Source of the DNA: Fratercula arctica | Taxonomy: Eukaryota > Chordata > Aves > Charadriiformes > Alcidae | Direction: 5' to 3' | NCBI GenBank assembly: GCA_947846985.1 | Contig: CANTUZ010000004.1 | Location: 46,609,672 to 46,673,671 of the forward strand | DNA: 64,000 bases | Shown here: piece by piece, positions 1 to 12,800 of the stretch | Layout of the letters: each line of letters opens with the position of its first letter | Numbering within the stretch: position 1 is the stretch's first letter | Made by a program: the position numbers and the translations under genes | Notes under the pieces: model-generated | Database searches by the model: none | Told to the model about the DNA's origin: nothing | Seen by the model: only the letters and a program-made list of their open reading frames with translations

Positions 1-2590
1 GTCCATGATTTCTAGGTGGAATTATAAAAATCCAATTTCTTCTCTATTTGAATTAAGATGTCCTGGAAGATGAAACTAGGCACCCTTGCATTCAGCAGGC
101 TGCCAGCCCAGTTTCTTCTTTGCATACAGAAATGTCCACCACAAAAGCATCAAGCACCAAAAAACAGAGTTGGAAACTGGCATAAGATTGGATGGAACAC
201 TAGTAAGGGCAAAGCAGTGACAGGATGAAAGTCACAAGAAAAAGCTACTGCTGTGTGTAAAAGGAAAGTACAGGGAAATAGTGTTGTACTGATACGAACA
301 GCCAATATAAACACGAGACAACAGGCGACGCATCAGTATGAAGGCTGATGCTTCAATGTCATTATAGAACAAAGGCCAAAACAGCAGAAGTATTTTCTCA
401 TTTTCTGATGCAAAGTACTCTGAATATTTGCTGTTATCAGAACTGAACACAGGGAAGAAAGCAAACCAAAATAGTTGAGACTTGTTTCTAAATATAACTT
501 GTCCATAAGTATAAACTGATCATAACCCTTCTAAAGGGTTATGCATGTGTCTGGATGGTAAAAATTAAGGCAAAGCCTTTTTTTCTAAATACTGTTACAG
601 TGTTTGCATATACAGTTCAAGTACTTCCACATTCAAATAAGCAGTTGAGCCTGGACTTTAAGAAAACAATTAATAATTTACAGTACAATCTCCAGTTGGA
701 ATACATTTTTTACATGTCAACAAGTTCTTTTAAAAAAAAGGTCATTGAATATCTCTGTAAAACATGAGCGATTATTTAAGCCAAGCCATTTCCATACCCT
801 TGCATGACTTCAAGGCATTCAAATTAGGTGCGCATTTTTTGATTAGGAAAAATAGTTTTTCTTCTTGTTAGTGATAACAAGATTAACAAGATAATAATTA
901 CTAGATCTAGAATATAATCTTTGTTTGACAGTCTAGTCTAATGATTTATTTGGCGAGTGCTCTATGAGGAGAAATTCCATACGAAACTTCTAAATATCCC
1001 TCAGCATTTCCCTACTTGCAGCACAAGCAGAGGCAGTTGCACTTCTTATAACACTTCTGGAAGAAAAATTCTCTAGTCAAGTTTGGGAGGTAGTGAAGTT
1101 AGAAGATGTAAATTTCAAATTCTGTCTGTTTAGAAAAACAGAGAAACATCAAGAAATATTGGAAATTATGGTGGCAGTGGCAACTCTTGAAAAGCTTCAA
1201 TTACAAGTGTTTTAATCACTTGCTATTCTTTTAAATTGTAATTGGTATAGGGTTTTTTGTGCTCTTTTCAGGAGAGTGTGAGCTAAAACTAATTGGGAAA
1301 TTCCATTAAAGGGGAAGATTTGGAAGGACACTCTTGCAAAGAGGCCACTCAATGAAGAGGAAATGAATGTTCCTAAACAGGAATATGAAACAACAGCCAA
1401 ACAGATACTGCTTACTGTTTTTCCCCTCAGGCCTGGGTATTCTCTGGGTGTCCATTTAATGAATATGACTTCAAGAAAGAACAAGCTCATATTGTTAAAA
1501 AAATAGGGTACCTTTCATGTGCCTTAGATTTGACAATCAAAATCAACGATGCTGAAAAACTTAAAAAGCAAAGGAAAGCTTGGACTTGATTAAAATCTAA
1601 ACACAGTTTTGGGGACTCAGAACCTTTTGAGATGCTTTGTTTTTTCTGGACTTTGGGTCCCAAGACCTCCGTTATCATGGAGAAAATGACACCTGCTTAC
1701 CCCACAATTGCTTTGTAAGGATAAACATATTGAAAATGTGTGGGTTTCTTGAAAGCTGTGATGATGGTTTACAGGTTAGTGAGAGATGGTGCAAGCTGAA
1801 ATCCTCCACATCTCTTTTCTGGTAGAGGATATAATGCCCTGAGAAGGACTCAATGTAGAAAATTTTCTTCTGAAAGACAAGTTTTGCACAGCTTGCTTTC
1901 ACTTCCAGTGACAGTGACTTCTCTCCTCTATTGTCCTGGACCAGAGATCCAGCTCTCCCTCCTCTCGTGGTAGTTATGGCTGGTAGATAGTGATGGAGAG
2001 GGAAGTCTGTTATGGGAAACTTCACTTTACAGTCCCTGACTTTCCAGAATTGTAGCGTTTGTCTGTTTATTAACGTGTGACATTCTACTAAAGCCATTCT
2101 ATTTACATTATTTTAAAGGTCAAAATAGAGTTCTTTAAAAGTCAATAGCTGGATACTTTGGACTTCTTGTAATTTCTTTTTTTTTTTTTTTCTTTTATTT
2201 GGGAATTGTTTCTCATTATTATTGAAACCATCTGAAATCACATAGCAGCAGAGTAAAGACAGAATGAGGGCTGGAGCTCATAAAACACAAAGCTCTATAA
2301 GGCACAGAGCATCTGCTTGAGTCAAATAAAACCTGAAGCTGTGTAATGTTTCTCACAAAGCAGTAAGATGCCATAACCCCTCATGTCACAGCTATATTTT
2401 GGTCAAACAGAACAAGCATTCACCATTTATCAGGAGTTGAGCCTAGTAAATTATTTGTCACTCTCCCCAGTGCTCCCTTAGCACTGTCAACTTTCCCTAC
2501 TTTGACTGTTTTAAAGGCCTTTTCTTTGTTAAGTGACATCTGAAAGGGTGGTAAAAGCGAAGCGGGAGAGGGTTGATATATAATTGTATA
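1..2590. other. Non-coding AT-rich DNA, no gene recognised
   Basis: Short open frames on both strands overlap each other and match no family I know; the longest is 140 codons on the minus strand at 1675-2097. A T15 run lies at 2177-2191. A perfect hairpin at 521-543 is listed separately. I see no CR1 or LTR signature before 2594. Intergenic or intronic is undecided. Confidence 0.6.
521..543. repeat. Perfect inverted repeat (10-bp stem, 3-nt loop)
   Basis: CATAACCCTT at 521-530 is the exact reverse complement of AAGGGTTATG at 534-543, with the 3-nt loop CTA. The pairing stops at both outer ends. It lies in otherwise unremarkable AT-rich DNA. A stem of this size is only mildly unexpected in 64 kb. 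Confidence 0.85.
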
Positions 2591-2593
2591 TAT

Positions 2594-2710
2594 ACGCCTG
2601 GACGCATTCCTGTGCAACCTGCTCTAGATGAACCTGGTCTGGCAGGGGGGTTGGACTAGATGATCTCCAGAGGTCCCTCCCAACCCCTACCATTCTGTGA
2701 TTCTGTGATT
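2594..2710 (+). mobile_element. CR1 LINE, 5'-truncated 3' end
   Basis: The sequence carries the avian CR1 3' terminus: a GGTTGGACTAGATGATC stretch near 2649-2665, then AGAGGTCCCTCCCAACCCC, ending in two perfect ATTCTGTG units (2692-2699, 2700-2707) plus ATT. CR1 elements end in such 8-mers instead of poly-A and are usually severely 5'-truncated, as here, where only about 115 bp remain. The good match to the remembered avian consensus suggests one of the younger CR1 copies in this window. No coding sequence is retained. Confidence 0.93.
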
Positions 2711-2798
2711 GTTAATAATTGGTACACCATCCCAGACAGTTGATAGAACACAGAATTGCATTGCCTGTAGGACCAGTAAAGGGGGAAACAGTGGGGGG

Positions 2799-2824
2799 AA
2801 AAAAAAAAAAAAAAAAAAAAAAAA
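2799..2824. repeat. A26 homopolymer
   Basis: An uninterrupted run of 26 A follows GTGGGGGG. No polyadenylation signal lies in the 30 bases upstream, so it is a simple repeat and not an obvious retrocopy tail. It starts about 90 bp after the CR1 tail at 2710. Confidence 0.9.
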
Positions 2825-5800
2825 GAGCTGTTAACTGTTGTTGTGAAAGGATATTTTATTTTCCACTTCAAGAATAGATGATAGTTGAATGAAGTAGACA
2901 CACACCTAACTTGTAAGCAGTTTGAAAGTTCACATACTTACTCAGTTTCACACACCACGGGATTTGAAGCTACATCCTCCATATTCCAGAAAAGCATTCA
3001 GATTATTGAATTATTTTTACATGACTCTCTCATTTGGCCTTCATTTTGACTTTCATCCCAGTTTACAGTACAAGATCATTTCAACATATTTTGGTGAAAT
3101 CAGTACACTCAAAAACATTTAGGCTTTTGTGACTGACATTTTCAGAGGGAAGAAGTCCTTTTATCAAAAAGCTCCTCAGCTGGTGGACAAGCAGAGTCAG
3201 AAAAGCTGTTGCTTTCAAAGCCCCAATATTGAAAACCTCCTACTTGAATCAAGTAAAATCTGTACCAATTCTAACTGCAAAACATGCTATTAAAAGACAA
3301 CCACATTGAGGATGGAAAGTCAGAGCTTCTGGGGAGAGCATACACAATACAGGGTTCTCTGAAGTCATTAAGGATGTTTCTTAGATGACTGTTCCTTCAA
3401 ACCATTGTCAGCATAGAGTTAATGGTAAATTCGAGGGAAATCCTCAAGCTATACAACTGTAAAGCATACCTAAAAGCTAGGTGTGAATGGTCTCCCCTAT
3501 GATGCCACTGGAAGATCTTTTCTATTGGGAATCCCAGCATCAATTTGAAATGGATATTTTTTTGAGAAGGCTGAAGCATAGCAGATCTTACTGTTCCATC
3601 TGTAACTCCTCGTGATTCATCCTAACCAAATCTAAAATGTCTATGGATGTCTATTTCTGAGATAGTCACTCAACATTCTTTTATGATCAAAAGAGAGAAA
3701 TAGCCATTTTTAGAGCACAGTTTATCTGACCTATTTTAGATGTGGACTTCTGATTGAGATTAATTAAGCCATCAGCTGTACCAACTACCATATTTGTGCC
3801 GCCTGTAATAGAGAACAAGAGTGAATTGCTCAGATGACACTTACCAATAAGATGAAGCCAACAATGTAACTTAAGTATGGAAAAGAATCCCTGTGAATCC
3901 CAAGTGATCTACAAGCAGGTCCTAAGGAATGGCAGTCCAAAACAATGCAGCAATATAACACACTACCAGCAATTCTTTCCAAGGGCTTTTAGGCTCTTGT
4001 ACACTGAACTGTAAAGAATTACTTGTAAAACCATATTACTGCCTATGTTTGAATGAGAAGGGAACTAAGGATATTTCTGACTTGCCTCAGTCTTCTTGAT
4101 CTAATCGCGTGAAGATTAAGGGAATTGACAAGGCTTTTTGCTTTCCCTTTGCTCCTTCTCCCTGCATCATGATTTACAGAGGAAGGAAATCAGAACACGT
4201 GTCTAAAAGGGAGATGTGATATGCTTTGGTTAAGTTCATCATCCAAATGATTAAGGAATGAAACATCTGTATGTTGTCAGTAAGTTATCCAGTGACCTCC
4301 CTCAGGGGCAAGTGCTATCCAAGGTTTCTTGGATGACATCAGAACAGCAACCAGAGAACCTGGGATTTGAAGATCTGTAAAGAATTGTGCTAATGAGCTT
4401 TAATCAGATGTAACACAAGATGCAACTACAATCAGTATGTGTATATGTTCATAATGAACGAAGAATTAATGAAAAAGCATAGTTTTTCTATGCAAGTATA
4501 AATTATAATGTATATGGGTGAGCAAGAAAATTTAGCTCTGTCTCTGCATTACGTCAATAATACTGAGAAAGTGATTTTTTGTCCAGTTTTGAAAGACTTC
4601 TTTGTTATATGTAGTTACATACATATATACATAGCTTGAACAGAAGAGGAATATTTTCCTCAGAAAATTAAAGTACAAAAGCAAGTATTCTCTAAGGGCC
4701 TGTCTGCAATTAACTAGGTGATCACATCACAGTGGTAATGCACCTCTAATTTGGACTATTTCCATCCTAATATGACAGCCAAGGGAGCCTAAGTGCCAGA
4801 CAAAAAAACTAACCAGGAAGGATAATCAAGAATGTATTTTTTTTTCAAGACATCTAACACAATTAACAGAGTTAAAAACACTACTTCTGCACAGGACCTA
4901 CATCTTCAAAAGAAAATTAGAGTAGAGTTAAAATGAAATGTCAACGAGGACAACTTCAGACGTCAGGGTCCTCAAGGGTGATAAATAATGAGATGTTTAT
5001 GAGGAGGAGAAAAGCAGTACAAAAACTTGTACACTTATGGGTAATTTGAAGACCTAAAGAATGCAATGTGTGATACTACATGAAGTGACTAAACCAGGAG
5101 CATGACCATGACTGCAGTAAGCACAAAAATGGACTGAACCAGACCGTTAACATTCTCTAAGCAATAGAAAATCTTGCAGTGAGTGAATCAAATGGATTGT
5201 TAACTTAAATACTGAAGTCCCTCATGCTGTGATACTGCCCAATTTAAACACGATAGTCAGGAAATAAAAAAAAATTGTGGTAACTAAACATAAAAGCTGA
5301 TCTGATCAGAGTTGAAGCAGTGACTAAGGTTAGTACTTGGAATGGAGGAGTTGCTTCTGATCTATTAATTTCTCCCCAAAAGCGAGTAACTGTGTAACAG
5401 GAGATAAACAAATTTCATGTGGAGTGAGAGTATTCATTCTTTGAGCAGTAAAAAGCTCCTATTCAACTGACGTAATTGTTTTAAAAAGCAAAAACTTAAT
5501 CTATACTGATGGTTCACTTGAGACTTGAACTCCACAGGAGGCTGGTACTGAGGCTTGATTTGCTTATCATCCCTAGTTCTTCCTTTCACGAAATGTCACA
5601 GACTGGATCTTCAGACACCTAACTGGTGTTACTGGAGGGAATGTAAAGACATTAGTGGTTACCACCTTAATCCCATCTGTCCTTGCAGTGGCATGGACGT
5701 GGTAATTCATCTTGCTCAACACTAGGCATCTCTACGCGAGGTGATCACCATAGGTTCCATTTGTATTTAGCAGACAAAAATAGACATCTCCAGGGTGCAT

Positions 5801-8800
5801 TTCATCTGAGAAGATCCTGATGTCTGGTACTAGAAGTGCCTGTGTCCTTCCACTGTGAAAGAAACCTGTGTTAACTTGCTCAGATGGAGCCTTCCTATCT
5901 TGTAGAAACTGGCTTTTCTTACGGGAGTGATGAGTGTCAGAAGGAGCAGAAAAGTCCATGGCGCTTCCTGGAGTATTCCTAGCCACAGGGGCAGGGAGGA
6001 CACATAGGGAGTCCAAACTTAGGATGAAGTTACATTGCTTCTAAAGATGTTGTGGATACAAGTTTCACACAGGGTGTTACATCAGTCCTGGGACCAGCCA
6101 TCTAAGGCAGACTAGACACACAGCTGTGACCATGTGTCTGTTTCCATCTAAAGCTTGGACCACATAGAGGTCTGTGATCTTCTAATAGCAAAGCAGGTTC
6201 ATCTATGTCAGTTGTTTCCAGGCTTGTAATATTCAACCAGATATTCCCATTTTTAATTTCCTTGTCGATGAATTCAGGACACTGCACCTATGAAGCACGT
6301 ATGAAATGGTGCCAGATAAAATAAATAAATAAAATAATACATAAAATATTATGCTTTTTTTGCAAAGCTGATTGACACCAATTTCACCTCACCTTATTCA
6401 GAGCTTGCATTTGGACAAGTGCAGCCCTACTGCAATCAGGTACTGAAAGAACATTTTCTGGTAAGTGACAGAATATAGCTTTCTACAACACAGTTGTGTT
6501 ATTCCTTCATTCTGTTGACAACCTCAGGTCCCTCATAGTTCCATGAGGAAAGAAGAGAAAAAAGGAGAAGGGAGTAAAGGGACAGGAGGGGAAGAAAAAA
6601 AGTTGGTCTTTCTTTAATGGGAATTTGGTAATTCCCATTAAATTTGCATTTCTTTGCTATGATAATGAATTGCATAGCTATTCTAACAGTTTTCTAATGA
6701 AGCCACTATATGATGTTCCTAGAGAAAATTGACTGCAAGACTGATTTTTTTTGTGTTACCTTCCCTTTGGGAATTGAGATCAGTAGAAGGTACAATCAGT
6801 TGAGATTGCAACTTTTGCGTGCTAGTGGCTGGGAAAAAAGCAGTTTTCTCTTTAGCTGGTCACTTTAGTTCCATCTGGCCCTAACTTTCAGGTTCATTGG
6901 ATATTGTCCACATGCTATCTCCACTGTGCTTCCTTTATTTGACTTGGAGTCCAAACTTTCTATTACTCTTGCAGTAGACCTTGCACCTTCTTCCACCCAT
7001 AATGATTCTGTTGGCATTTTTCTTCTAATAAAAAAAATAACTATAGCCATTTTTCTATCAATAAAAATAAATAAATAAATACAATTACGACAGGAAATAG
7101 CTGAAGCCAAATGATCATAAAAGCCAAGTGTCTCCTGCCTTGTTGACAGGGAGGGAGGAAGAGTGCTCTTTAATCCAAACTTTGTGATATTCAGTTACAT
7201 TCAAGCTGTGAGGCAGATGTTCCCCGATGAGCAATTAGCAAAAAATCTGTGACTTGAAATCATAAATCAGTACTTGCCTCTGATCTACAGGGTTGAGAAG
7301 TATGTCAGGGCATAGGAGTCTACAGACATCACCTTAATGAGATCTGCTAGCTAACTGTAAAGCTTCTTTGAACAAGGAGTTTGATCCCAGGGTGTGCTGG
7401 AAGCCCCCTGAGTAGGCTCCATTCCCATCAAGCCAGCACTCCTCAAGTATCTTCAAACCCTTTTCACAGACATAGAAAACAGGATGTTGAAAAGGTCATT
7501 CCTTTATGCATGGCAGGATCAAATACACTCATGGCATGTTTGTCAGATTTTCGTTTAACGTATTCTGTAAAGCTCAAGTGATGGGAGTCTCTCACTCTCT
7601 CTAGACAGCCCATACTGGTGTTCAGCTGTTTTTGTCATCAGCAAAAATTCTCTATGAACTGAAATATTCCTTTGTGCAATGAACTTAAGCCTATTATTTC
7701 GTATCCTAGATAATTCCTACCCTCTCTGCAATGATTTTTGTTATGTGTAGTATTACATAACAGATAGCACAAAGACTCTTGGGGTTATACCACATTGAGG
7801 GCCCAGTAAATGGAAAGAAAAAGTTGAAGACTGTAACTATGCTGCAGCACCTATTTAAAAACTAGTACAGAACCTCGGATGACCAAAAAAAAAAGAGTTG
7901 ATTGGGTCACTGCAGAGAAGCCACTGAGACATTAGCCTAAGTAAGTGATGAGAGCTAACTAATTGCTTGAAATTAACGGTACAGTTTCTAAGTATTCCTT
8001 CCTAAAAGAAAATAGCTAAACAATAAGAAGTAAACACACTAATGAAAGCATCAAACTAAGTATAAACCAGAAAAATTAGAATTAAGAGATTCAGGGGAAA
8101 TTAAAGGATGACTCAAAGATGACCTACATGTTTGCACTGTCTTTATGCTAACACTGAATTGTTTTAAACAGCCATAAACATAATCATGTATTTAGAAAAC
8201 AGAGCTGCATGTGTAACAGCTGCCTTACAAAAACATGTTCCAAGGACTTACACAGCTAAAGTTAAATAAATTCATAGCCTGTGCTAACGGATTGGATTTT
8301 GAACTATAACTGATAACTCATGTCATCTGGATATGCTAGAGATAGGAAAAAGCAATACACGTAGATCAATGTGCCACAGGAGTGTTTCCTCATACTTACA
8401 GCTTAAGATGAGTTCTCAAAGCAGCTAGCACACCAGACAACAACTAAGCATAGAAAAAGAAGTCAAATTATGCAGCCTTTTTTTTTCAAATGCACCTCAC
8501 ACCTGTTTTCTTTTTTAGGAAAAAACAATCCAAGAATTAACGTTATGCTGATTTGAACTGCAGAATACATTGATTGCAGAGTACAAATATCTGTATTGAT
8601 TATTCTACCTCCCTCTCCTCCTTGCATTTCAAACATATTGTGTCTCTATGTAGTATGTATTTCACATTTGAATACATATCATCTAATTAGTTGGTCAGAG
8701 AAGTAAGGTGCATCTGATCAAGATTTCATCAAAGCCTTTGATGTGCATTTCATCCTTCTTCCATGCTATTTCACTTTCAAAGTCCACTGGAGGCTGTTAA

Positions 8801-8970
8801 GGACTTTGAGAAGCCTTTTGAATTTAGAGTCTGCTCGTACTCTAAAAATATTTCCCAACCCATAGGGAGGGAACAGGAGAGAACTGCCAGGTTGGGGTCT
8901 AGGTGAAGTCTGACATTTCAAATAATCTTCAAGAAACTTCAATGCAGTCAGAAACTCAGTTGGATTTTCG
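2825..8970. other. Non-coding AT-rich DNA, no gene recognised
   Basis: I see no recognisable protein, RNA gene or young transposon. Contents worth noting: a 13-bp-stem hairpin (6613-6642), (AAAT)n-like tracts near 6320-6340 and 7066-7082, and a purine-rich stretch at about 6540-6603. A 59-bp segment at 6402-6460 has good splice-site matches at both ends and is treated as a finding, not a gene. Confidence 0.55.
6613..6642. repeat. Perfect inverted repeat (13-bp stem, 4-nt loop)
   Basis: TTTAATGGGAATT at 6613-6625 is the exact reverse complement of AATTCCCATTAAA at 6630-6642, with the loop TGGT. The stem ends abruptly at both outer flanks (C at 6612, T at 6643). Of the perfect hairpins I found, it has the longest stem. 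It follows a purine-rich stretch. Confidence 0.9.
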
Positions 8971-9010
8971 TTTGGTTTTTTTGTTTGTTTGTTTGTTTTT
9001 GTTTTTTTTC
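8971..9010. repeat. (GTTT)n / T-rich simple repeat
   Basis: Low-complexity tract with several consecutive GTTT units (TTGTTTGTTTGTTTG near 8991-9000) embedded in T runs up to about 9009. It is a simple-sequence expansion with no nearby recognisable transposon. Confidence 0.85.
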
Positions 9011-9831
9011 AAAATAAAGTGGAAACAAGGGTGAAAAAATTACTGTGAATGTAAAACATCATTCTGAAATACTCTAAGGTGGAAGATAATATAATATTTG
9101 CACAAACACCATTGCTTTGACAGATGCACTGGACTGGACAAAGATCATAAAATGTTAGCACTTTTAGGGGAATAGAAAGATTTTTCCATTGGATACCCAC
9201 TGTAAATTGAATCTGCTAATCTAATGATGAGATGAAGTAAATACTCTGTTCCAGTTTAGGGTGCACATCATGCTAAAGACATCATTTATTGCACTTTTTA
9301 TTTTGTCTTCTCCAGAGAGCAGTTGATGGAAATGAGGAAATGGGTATCAAACAAGAATGAAATAACTGGTCTAAGTTCTGGTTAAAGTCATTGTGCATTT
9401 TTATATCGCTCAAAAAGTTGTTGAGATTATGGAAAAATTAGATAAGGATAGACAATAAAGATAAATTCCATAGCAGAAAAACATTAAATAGATCTCGGAC
9501 AAACCCAGCAGAATATTTTTCGTGAGGCCAACACATCATTGCTACAAACTTTCTTTTATTTGGTTGTCCTTATCCTCCTTACTCTATTATGGAGAAACAA
9601 GACACAATTAATTAACTCAAAAGATATCTACTTGACAGTAAATTGTTTTAAATTTAGCGTCCATCAGCTCTACTGTTTATCTTTCCGCTAGATGATGAAG
9701 GGAGCTCATGGTGAATAGCTGAGATGGAGATATCATCTTCTTTGATGCTAGTCAGATGGAACTCATTTTATCAGTCCTGACCACCCTGCTCTCTGCCAAG
9801 GACCGACATCAGTTTAGAAGTTCTTTAAAGC

Positions 9832-9861
9832 CAACATTATAATTATCAACATTATAATTAT
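9832..9861. repeat. Perfect 15-bp tandem duplication
   Basis: The 15-mer CAACATTATAATTAT occurs twice head to tail with no mismatch (9832-9846 and 9847-9861). This looks like a recent replication-slippage duplication and could vary in length between individuals. Confidence 0.9.
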
Positions 9862-12800
9862 ACAAGATTGAATGTGGTTGGAAGAAATTAATACATTCTC
9901 ACAGTCTTCTAAATGACTATGTGATAAAGACAAGGCTATAGGTGAAGAAGCTCAATCAGTTTAATAAAGTCATTCTGTGATGTGGGAGGAATGGTGTAAC
10001 TAAAAAACAACCAACCAGCCAACCTACTTCTATTGTCACCTACTGAGCCTATAAAGGAACTCCAACATAGCCATGGGGGAGCAGCTGTGCTATTAAGACA
10101 ACCAAGGCTGATTTGCACAAGTAGGAAAGACTGGAATGGATAAAGCTCTTGAGCGAAAAGTGGATTGCACTGTTCTATCTTCTACATCTCTGGTGGCTCA
10201 AATAGTTCAACATTTCTTCACTCCATGGGTTAAAACGCAGCTTGATTTTGAAATATAAAAGCTAGCCTGTGGGTTGCATTTGTGTTCCTATAAAAGCAGA
10301 ATGTTATTCCATTGTCTAATATAAATGTATGTAAATGAGGCTGGGGAGCAGTGAGGTTCATAAAGATTTGGGTACTAGCAAGGAATAAGATACTAATTCT
10401 TGTAAAAGTGAGGACATGGAAAGAAATTGTGAGCCACCCTGGAGGTCTGCTACACCAGCTCAGTCACATACCACATTCTACAAATTTTGTCTTTGCAGTA
10501 CAATCATCTCCTTACACAGTGTGTATAATTGAATTACATTACAATCTGGTTTAATTTTTACAAAATTGCACTACTTTAACTGGGTACAGTTACCAACACT
10601 GGATAAAGTGTTTCTCTTTCTGCAGTTTTTCCCCCCGAAGTCACATATTAACATTGGCTCAGATTTTATCCGATTTCCAAGGTACTAATGATTCCTCCAA
10701 TTGGATAATGCAGGCACAGTGTTGAGCCAGGATGTATCTCCATTCACAACTGAAATGAATGGGTTAGCACAGTAGTATAAAACTTCCATCTAAACTTCTT
10801 GTTGTGTTTTTTTTTTTATCAGACTTAGTCTAATCTATTAATCTGAAAATCTTTTGCTTGTTTTACTTGTTTTCACTGTCCTTCATTCTTCCTTACTTCT
10901 CTCTCTTAATATCCTCTTCTACAACCATGTTGTACCTTTTTCCATTTTCCCTTAGCCATTAAAATTTCAACATGGATTAGGTATTTACAATATCTTCAGA
11001 TAGAAGCATGGGAATTAGTGACATATGTATTTTTTTTCTTTCAATTTCTCCTTCCTATTATGTTTCTAAAATAATACAGTAGCATTAAATGCCCATGCTA
11101 ACTGCTCACCGTACATCAGTGTAATGGTACTTCTTTTACCTCCATTTTAATTAAATATACCGATGCATTTTTATCTTCTAGTCTGCAGGCTCCTTTTTGT
11201 AGTATTTCAGTTTGAAATGGGGGAGTTTTGAAAAAAAATTTAAACTAAACAATTTATTGTACAGCTCTTATCTGCGAGTCCTCACCTGGTTTTCAAGAAA
11301 TGAGCAGAACTTGGTAAGACATTGCTCCTGCGTACATGCAAGTCTTCATCTTGGCAAAGGGGGGTCAGTGGAAGGAGATATTAGATCTCTAATGCCCTGT
11401 ACAGGAATCTATGCTGCTTCTTTACTGCCTATGGAATGTTCAGCATCATATAAAAGTGTTTCACTTTTTACTTTTTTTAATTCAAATAGAGTAAAAGAAT
11501 AATACCTTTATAACTTTGACTGAGTTCAGTGGGATGACCTCAACATAATGGCAGAAGAAAGAATACAAGAAAAGGCAGAAGAGCTCATCCAACTGAAAAA
11601 TACTTATCAAAACTACAGCTCAATACTACACAGGAGTGCAGAACATTACTAAATCTCTTGTACAATTTTTTTTTTTTTTTGTTCAGCAAAGTAAATAAGA
11701 TGCTTGAGTCTCATAACAATGTCAAAGTAACACGACTAAATGTATCCATGTTACACTGATGTTCAGCACACTATATTTCAACATACTAATTCTATTTCCC
11801 ATGTCCTTTTTTCTTGAACTTTTCAGCCATGAAAATGAAAAGTAATAATAGTGCTTCCACTTTTAGAACCCCTTTCTGGGATCTTCTTTCCTGAATGTTA
11901 GCAAATTTAGGTATCAGGTTATCCCTGTAGACCCTACTTCTCTGCTAGCCCAGAAGGACATAGGTTTCTGCAATACTTGCAATATATGTGAACCCTTTGT
12001 GGATGCCTTGTATATCCTAAGGTGTCTCAGATAGTACTAGACAACTACGTTCAGGCAACTGAACAGAGAGATATTCAGTTGGCCAGACAGAGACCTCTCT
12101 AGGATGACCTGAGGAGCTCTTTAAGTTTCAAAGGTTGTGTTGGCAACAGCTCCCTCACCTATAGCTATCCCACACATGGACCTTGCACACAAATATGAGC
12201 GTGTGTTTTATTCTGGGAACTGAATTGCCCCTTTTAAAAACATCCTCCTCCTTTACTGTTAGTGGATCTTTGCATATGTCCAGGTGATTTGTCACATCCA
12301 AAGATAGATGTAACATAGATGGCATAAATCGTTTTTCTACTGCTAATGGCGAATGAGTACCATATTACTAGGCTAGATCAAGTGCCTAACTTTTAGATGG
12401 CTAGGCCTGGCTGAGTCTTTCTGAAGCATTAAAAAAAATAGATAAAGCTTAAGTATGCCCAAATCATTGGCCATAATGGACAAATTAGTGGCTCAAACTG
12501 GACAAATTAATGGAAGATAACTCCATTGTATTTTTTTAAATATGTAGAAATATCCAGCTCAGGAAATCCCTCAAGAGACAATGCTTGAACACTGGCAGAT
12601 CACCAGGAGAAAGGATCATATATTCTTGTTCTGTTCTTATGCTTTTCAAAGCATCTACTTTAAGTCACTGTTGGAGACTGGGTTAGAAGGAGTTTTAGCC
12701 TGTTCCAGCACAACCATTCCTCCATTTTAAGGTCTCTGTTTCCATTTAAGTCAGTTGTTGAAATTCACTTTATAGGCAGTGACAAGAAGCAGAAACTTTT

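Noticed and set aside
5732..6287. Two adjacent minus-strand frames (94 and 61 codons) with fairly balanced composition
   Set aside because: No recognisable domain, no joining splice sites found by eye, and stops between them. Treated as chance.
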